Shown in pieces: positions 45,278-49,342 of a stretch of 49,342 nucleotides of DNA. The notes below the pieces were generated by a model. That model ran no database searches. It was not told the origin of the DNA and saw only the letters and a program-made list of their open reading frames with translations. Source of the stretch: an uncultured Granulosicoccaceae bacterium (lineage in GTDB: Bacteria; Pseudomonadota; Gammaproteobacteria; Granulosicoccales; Granulosicoccaceae); contig CALHCI010000150.1 in assembly GCA_937931165.1 (NCBI GenBank), positions 1 to 49,342 on the forward strand, given 5' to 3'. The position numbers and the translations under genes were made by a program. The number at the start of each line of letters is the position of its first letter. Positions within the stretch are counted from its first letter, which is position 1.

Positions 45278-45922
45278 ATGTCGCGAGAAAAAGCCTCTGC
45301 GGACCCTATGCACGAGACCAACGGGTCCGTGGAAGGAGAAGCACCGGCAGGCACCGACGCTTCAACAGCCCCCGATGCCCAACAAGATGCACCGCATGAA
45401 GGGAGCGAGGAAACGCAGGCAACAGAGACTGAGGAAGAACAAGCACCCGAGTCAGAGGTAGATGTTCTGAAAAATCAGCTTGAATCGGCTAATGAAAAAG
45501 CAGAACAAAACTGGGAAGCCGTACTGCGCACCCGTGCAGAGATGGAAAACCTGCGCAAGCGCCAGACGCGTGAGTTGGAAAAAGCGCACAAGTTTGCGCT
45601 CGACAAAATCGCCATGGAATTGCTGCCGGTTCGTGACACCCTCGAACTCGGTGTGGCGGCAGCCGCCACCGAAGAGGCTGATGTGGCAAAAATTGCCGAA
45701 GGCACTGAGCTGACGCTAAAAATGCTCACGCAGGCCCTTGAGAAATTTAACATCGCCGAAGTAGATCCGGTGGGTGAGAAATTCGACGCCGATCTGCATC
45801 AGGCGATCAGTGTGCAAGAGAACACCGACAAGCCGGCCAACACAGTGCTTAGCGTTATGCAGAAGGGTTATACGCTGAATGATCGTCTGCTGCGCCCGGC
45901 CATGGTCATCATCGCAAAATAA
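45278..45922 (+). CDS. grpE: Nucleotide exchange factor GrpE
   Basis: A 214-residue DnaK exchange factor. The first 60 residues are an acidic, Ala/Glu/Gln/Pro-rich disordered extension, then comes the long dimeric coiled coil (ESANEKAEQNWEAVLRTRAE) and the compact beta-wing ending PANTVLSVMQKGYTLNDRLLRPAMVIIAK, the GrpE signature. ATG 45278 has GGAG at good spacing. It lies 78 bases after hrcA and 93 before dnaK, so the four genes form one stress-regulated block. Confidence 0.97.
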   Translation: MSREKASADPMHETNGSVEGEAPAGTDASTAPDAQQDAPHEGSEETQATETEEEQAPESEVDVLKNQLESANEKAEQNWEAVLRTRAEMENLRKRQTRELEKAHKFALDKIAMELLPVRDTLELGVAAAATEEADVAKIAEGTELTLKMLTQALEKFNIAEVDPVGEKFDADLHQAISVQENTDKPANTVLSVMQKGYTLNDRLLRPAMVIIAK

Positions 45923-46015
45923 CCATGCATTTTGTGTTGAATTAAATAAACCTAGCCTTACTTTAGCTAACATTAAAGAATAACTCTGCTTTATGCAGTT
46001 TCGGAGACACTAGTC

Positions 46016-47944
46016 ATGGGTAAAATAATTGGTATAGATCTGGGCACCACGAACTCCTGCGTTGCAGTGATGGAAGGCGGTACTCCCAGAGTCATTGAGA
46101 ATTCCGAGGGTGATCGCACCACGCCTTCAATCGTTGCCTTTGCCGGCGATGATGAAGTACTGGTCGGGCAGCCGGCAAAGCGCCAGGCTGTCACCAACCC
46201 GACAAACACCTTGTACGCGGTCAAGCGATTGATCGGTCGTCGCTTCGATGAAGAAGCGGTACAGAAAGACATCAAGCTGGTGCCTTATAACATTGTAAAG
46301 GCCGACAACGGTGACGCCTGGGTAGAAGCAAACGGCGAGAAAATGGCCCCGCCAGAGGTGTCTGCTCGCGTACTGATGAAAATGAAGTCGACCGCTGAAG
46401 AGTACCTGGGCGAGTCGGTTTCTGAAGCGGTAATCACCGTGCCCGCTTACTTCAATGACTCGCAGCGCCAGGCAACGAAAGACGCCGGTAAGATCGCCGG
46501 TCTCGATGTAAAAAGAATCATCAACGAGCCTACCGCGGCAGCACTGGCCTATGGTCTCGACAAGCAACGTGGCGACGCCAAGATTGCAGTATTCGATCTG
46601 GGTGGCGGTACCTTCGATATCTCAATCATTGAAATCGCAGAGATTGACGGCGAGCACCAGTTTGAAGTGTTGTCCACCAACGGTGACACCTTCCTTGGTG
46701 GTGAAGATTTTGACAACCGCCTGATCGAATACCTTGCAGATGAATTCAAGAAAGAAAACGGTGTCGATTTGCATAACGACCCGCTGGCACTGCAGCGGCT
46801 GAAGGAAGCGGCAGAGAAAGCAAAAATTGAACTGTCCTCAAGTCAGCAGACTGATGTCAATCTACCTTACGTTACTGCCGATGCGTCCGGTCCCAAGCAC
46901 CTGAATATCAAAATCACCAGAGCCAAACTTGAGTCGCTGGTAGAAGATCTGATCAAGCGCACTATAGAGCCATGCAAGGTTGCACTTAAAGATGCCGGCT
47001 TCAGTGCGTCTGAAATCGACGATGTGATTCTGGTCGGTGGTCAGACTCGTATGCCCAAGGTTTTCGACGAAGTTAAAGGCTTCTTCGGTAAAGAACCGCG
47101 CCGTGATGTGAACCCGGATGAAGCGGTTGCCATGGGTGCTGCTATTCAGGCCGGTGTACTGGGTGGCGACGTTAAAGACGTGTTGCTGCTCGACGTTACA
47201 CCACTGTCTCTTGGTATCGAAACCATGGGCGGTGTCATGACCAAGCTGATCGACAAAAACACCACTATTCCTACCAAGGCACAGCAGGTGTTCTCAACAG
47301 CTGATGACAACCAGACTGCAGTAACCGTGCATGTGTTGCAGGGCGAGCGCGAGATGGCAGGTGGTAATAAATCGCTGGGCAAGTTTGATCTGTCAGACAT
47401 ACCACCGGCGCCGCGCGGTATGCCGCAAATTGAAGTAGCCTTTGACATCGACGCCAATGGTATTCTTAATGTTTCTGCCAAAGACAAAGCAACAGGTAAA
47501 GAACAATCCATTGTGATTAAGGCTTCAAGTGGTCTTTCAGATGAAGAAGTCGAAGCGATGGTCAAAGACGCCGAAGCGCATGCCGAGGATGATCGCAAGC
47601 TTAAAGAGCTGGTCGATGTTCGCAACCAGGCTGAAAACATGATTCACGCAACAGAGAAGTCGGTGACTGATCTGGGTGAGCAAGTAACAGAAGACGAGAA
47701 AAAAGAAATCGAGTCCCGGATTGCTGATCTGCGTGAAGTACTCAGCGGTGACGACAAAGACGCCATCGAAGCGAAGCTGCAGGCTTTGACAGAATCTTCA
47801 GGCAAACTCGCTGAAAGAGCCTATGCTCAGGCATCGAGTGAAAACGCCGGCGCTGATGCCGATGGTGCTTCTGAAGCACCGGCAGGTGATGATGTTGTCG
47901 ATGCAGAGTTCGAAGAAGTCAAAGACGACAACAACAATAAGTAA
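46016..47944 (+). CDS. dnaK: Molecular chaperone DnaK (Hsp70)
   Basis: A 642-residue Hsp70. It begins with the nucleotide-binding [17 protein letters not shown], has [12 protein letters not shown] and VGGQTRMP, the interdomain linker [15 protein letters not shown] and the substrate-binding domain, then an acidic, disordered tail ending DDNNNK. Start ATG 46016 follows GGAG. It works with DnaJ and GrpE, whose genes flank it. A hairpin with T-run at 48005-48038 follows, 60 bases beyond its stop, suggesting more dnaK than dnaJ transcript. Confidence 0.99.
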   Translation: MGKIIGIDLGTTNSCVAVMEGGTPRVIENSEGDRTTPSIVAFAGDDEVLVGQPAKRQAVTNPTNTLYAVKRLIGRRFDEEAVQKDIKLVPYNIVKADNGDAWVEANGEKMAPPEVSARVLMKMKSTAEEYLGESVSEAVITVPAYFNDSQRQATKDAGKIAGLDVKRIINEPTAAALAYGLDKQRGDAKIAVFDLGGGTFDISIIEIAEIDGEHQFEVLSTNGDTFLGGEDFDNRLIEYLADEFKKENGVDLHNDPLALQRLKEAAEKAKIELSSSQQTDVNLPYVTADASGPKHLNIKITRAKLESLVEDLIKRTIEPCKVALKDAGFSASEIDDVILVGGQTRMPKVFDEVKGFFGKEPRRDVNPDEAVAMGAAIQAGVLGGDVKDVLLLDVTPLSLGIETMGGVMTKLIDKNTTIPTKAQQVFSTADDNQTAVTVHVLQGEREMAGGNKSLGKFDLSDIPPAPRGMPQIEVAFDIDANGILNVSAKDKATGKEQSIVIKASSGLSDEEVEAMVKDAEAHAEDDRKLKELVDVRNQAENMIHATEKSVTDLGEQVTEDEKKEIESRIADLREVLSGDDKDAIEAKLQALTESSGKLAERAYAQASSENAGADADGASEAPAGDDVVDAEFEEVKDDNNNK

Positions 47945-48004
47945 GGCAATGTTGGCGTAGACCAATGCGAAACTAACCAACTCTTACATCAAGAGTAAAA
48001 CCTG

Positions 48005-48038
48005 ATCCGGGGCCGTCATTCGACGCCTCCGGATTTTT
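48005..48038 (+). terminator. Terminator/attenuator between dnaK and dnaJ
   Basis: ATCCGGGGC (48005-48013) and GCCTCCGGAT (48025-48034) pair with one bulged base over an eleven-base loop, followed by TTTTTG. It probably reduces readthrough into dnaJ, a common setting of the DnaK:DnaJ ratio. Confidence 0.75.
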
Positions 48039-48060
48039 GTATTTTAAAGGCGATAGATTC

Positions 48061-49206
48061 ATGGCGAAGCAGGATTACTATGAGTTGTTAGGTGTCTCCC
48101 GGGACGCTGACGATGCACAGCTCAAAAAGGCGTATCGTCGACTGGCAATGAAGTATCACCCTGACCGTAATCCCGGGGACTCCGAGGCCGAAGAAAAATT
48201 TAAAGAAGCCAAAGAAGCATTTGAAGTGCTGGGCAACCCGGAGAAACGCGCCGCCTACGATCGCTTTGGACATGAAGGCGTCAGTAACTCTGCCTCCGGT
48301 GGCGGTGCAGGTGGCTTTGGAGGTGCGGACTTCAGTGATATTTTTGGCGATGTGTTCGGAGACATTTTTGGTGGAGGCGGTGGTGGTCGTGGCGGTCGCA
48401 GCCGGGCGCGCGGCGGCGCCGATCTGCAATACAACCTCGACCTGACACTCGAAGAGTCAGTCGCCGGGCTCGAGAAAACACTAAAAATACCCACCCAGGT
48501 TGCCTGTGATTTGTGTGACGGTAGTGGTGCGAAACCCGGCACCAAACCGGTGAAATGCGAAACCTGTGGTGGAATGGGTCAGGTGCGTATGCAGCAGGGT
48601 TTTTTCTCTGTGCAGCAAACTTGTCCAACCTGTCGCGGTAACGGCGAGCAGATCAGTGACCCTTGTACCAAGTGCCGTGGTGCGGGCCGGGTGCAAGAAC
48701 AGAAAACACTGTCGGTGAAAATACCCGCCGGTGTTGATACCGGTGATCGAATCCGGCTGTCAGGTGAGGGCGAAGCTGGTGAAAAGAATGCCCCTGCCGG
48801 TGACTTGTATGTACTGGTGCAGGTAAAGAAGCACGAAATTTTCGAGCGCAACGACGACGATCTTCATTGCACAGTGCCAATAGATATTATTACTGCAAGC
48901 CTTGGCGGTGAACTTGAAGTGCCAACACTTACCGGCCGCGTTAATTTAAAAATTCCACCCGGCACGCAGCCCGATAAAGTATTCAGGATGCGCGGCAAGG
49001 GTGTTAAACCGGTGCGCAACAGTGTTGCAGGTGATTTGTTGTGTCGTATTCAGATTGAGGTGCCGGTCAATCTGACTTCTGATCAAAAAGCGCTCTTCGA
49101 GCAGTTGCGTGAAACGCTTTCGGGTAAAAAAGGTCACAAACATACTCCGCGTCATTCAGGCTGGCTCGATGGTATGAAAAAATTCTTCGAGCGGCCAGGC
49201 TCCTAG
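48061..49206 (+). CDS. dnaJ: Chaperone DnaJ
   Basis: A 381-residue class A J-protein. The J-domain has [20 protein letters not shown] and the HPD loop (YHPDRNPGD); a Gly/Phe-rich linker follows with two FGD-type repeats. The four CxxCxGxG zinc motifs are complete ([32 protein letters not shown]), and the C-terminal beta domains end near FFERPGS. ATG 48061 gives the usual [12 protein letters not shown]; an in-frame lead from 48037 is not used because it overlaps the terminator and lacks similarity. It stimulates DnaK ATPase. Confidence 0.98.
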   Translation: MAKQDYYELLGVSRDADDAQLKKAYRRLAMKYHPDRNPGDSEAEEKFKEAKEAFEVLGNPEKRAAYDRFGHEGVSNSASGGGAGGFGGADFSDIFGDVFGDIFGGGGGGRGGRSRARGGADLQYNLDLTLEESVAGLEKTLKIPTQVACDLCDGSGAKPGTKPVKCETCGGMGQVRMQQGFFSVQQTCPTCRGNGEQISDPCTKCRGAGRVQEQKTLSVKIPAGVDTGDRIRLSGEGEAGEKNAPAGDLYVLVQVKKHEIFERNDDDLHCTVPIDIITASLGGELEVPTLTGRVNLKIPPGTQPDKVFRMRGKGVKPVRNSVAGDLLCRIQIEVPVNLTSDQKALFEQLRETLSGKKGHKHTPRHSGWLDGMKKFFERPGS

Positions 49207-49301
49207 CCTGAATAATTCATGAAGGTATGAGAGCGAAGGTCTCTGATATGTTAGAAAGAGCGTTACGACACGTTTTTTCCACACACCAGGGACCTTCACA
49301 G

Positions 49302-49342
49302 ATGAAAGATAACACAGCGCAGAGTGTGATTTTCACTGACTT
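49302..49342 (+). CDS. Start of a possible downstream gene, truncated by the window end
   Basis: ATG 49302 with AGGGA upstream (spacing about 10) opens a frame of only 13 complete codons before the window ends (MKDNTAQSVIFTD). It does not look like the start of DapB or CarA, which often follow dnaJ. Too short to classify. Confidence 0.3.
   Translation, partial: MKDNTAQSVIFTD

Noticed and set aside
1-49342. CRISPR arrays, tRNA or rRNA genes, insertion sequences, phage genes
   Set aside because: No regularly spaced repeats, tRNA-like cloverleaf or TPsiC motif, rRNA core sequence, transposase or integrase was seen in reading the window; this is not a substitute for a tool scan.

Overview
The window is chromosomal DNA of a gammaproteobacterium. 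The block gyrA-serC-...-tyrA-aroA-cmk-rpsA-ihfB-lapB-pyrF, with ubiG and a HAD phosphatase divergent from gyrA, is the classical gammaproteobacterial arrangement. An hrcA-grpE-dnaK-dnaJ heat-shock cluster and many lipoproteins and outer-surface-type proteins argue against Enterobacterales. They fit a free-living, possibly marine lineage of the Chromatiales/Thiotrichales/Xanthomonadales kind; this placement is inference from gene order and protein style only. No rRNA, tRNA, CRISPR array, phage or insertion sequence was seen.

Layout. 1-531 is the 3' end of a SASA-type (SGNH) esterase. 675-3933 (minus) carries a degenerate squalene/phytoene-synthase-like protein, an unrecognised coiled-coil-type protein, a phosphoglycolate or MurNAc-6-P type phosphatase and ubiG. 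4209-16787 (plus) is the core block: gyrA, serC, a phosphoglycerate dehydrogenase (where pheA/hisC often sit), tyrA, aroA, cmk, rpsA, ihfB, lapB and pyrF. A phosphoribosyltransferase and a threonine aldolase follow. 18756-28406 is mixed: an OafA-type acyltransferase, an M48 lipoprotein protease with TPRs, SlyD, a two-gene ABC transporter with a very large permease, a TPR protein, a LOG-family hydrolase and a LysE exporter.

28811-38278 is the accessory, surface-oriented part. A 754-residue SASA esterase lipoprotein converges on a minus-strand series of six exported proteins (LruC/GEVED protein, small lipoproteins, a TPR-like secreted protein, an Ig-like membrane-anchored protein and a Calx-beta lipoprotein). 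38369-41489 (minus) holds a polyprenyl-phosphate glycosyltransferase, two tiny EamA/SMR-type half transporters and a GT-C membrane glycosyltransferase. Together these look like a compact system for making, flipping and transferring a lipid-linked sugar. 41537-43931 has an MnmC C-domain-like oxidoreductase overlapping ispG. 44141-49206 (plus) is hrcA-grpE-dnaK-dnaJ, and a further reading frame may begin at 49302.

Points most worth a second look: the structured leader and 64-codon aromatic-rich reading frame that ends four bases before tyrA; the glycosyltransferase/flippase cassette; the exported-protein cluster; a perfect 14-bp hairpin used as a terminator inside the coding region of the convergent gene; and the ABC permease with a large non-canonical insert and no binding protein beside it.
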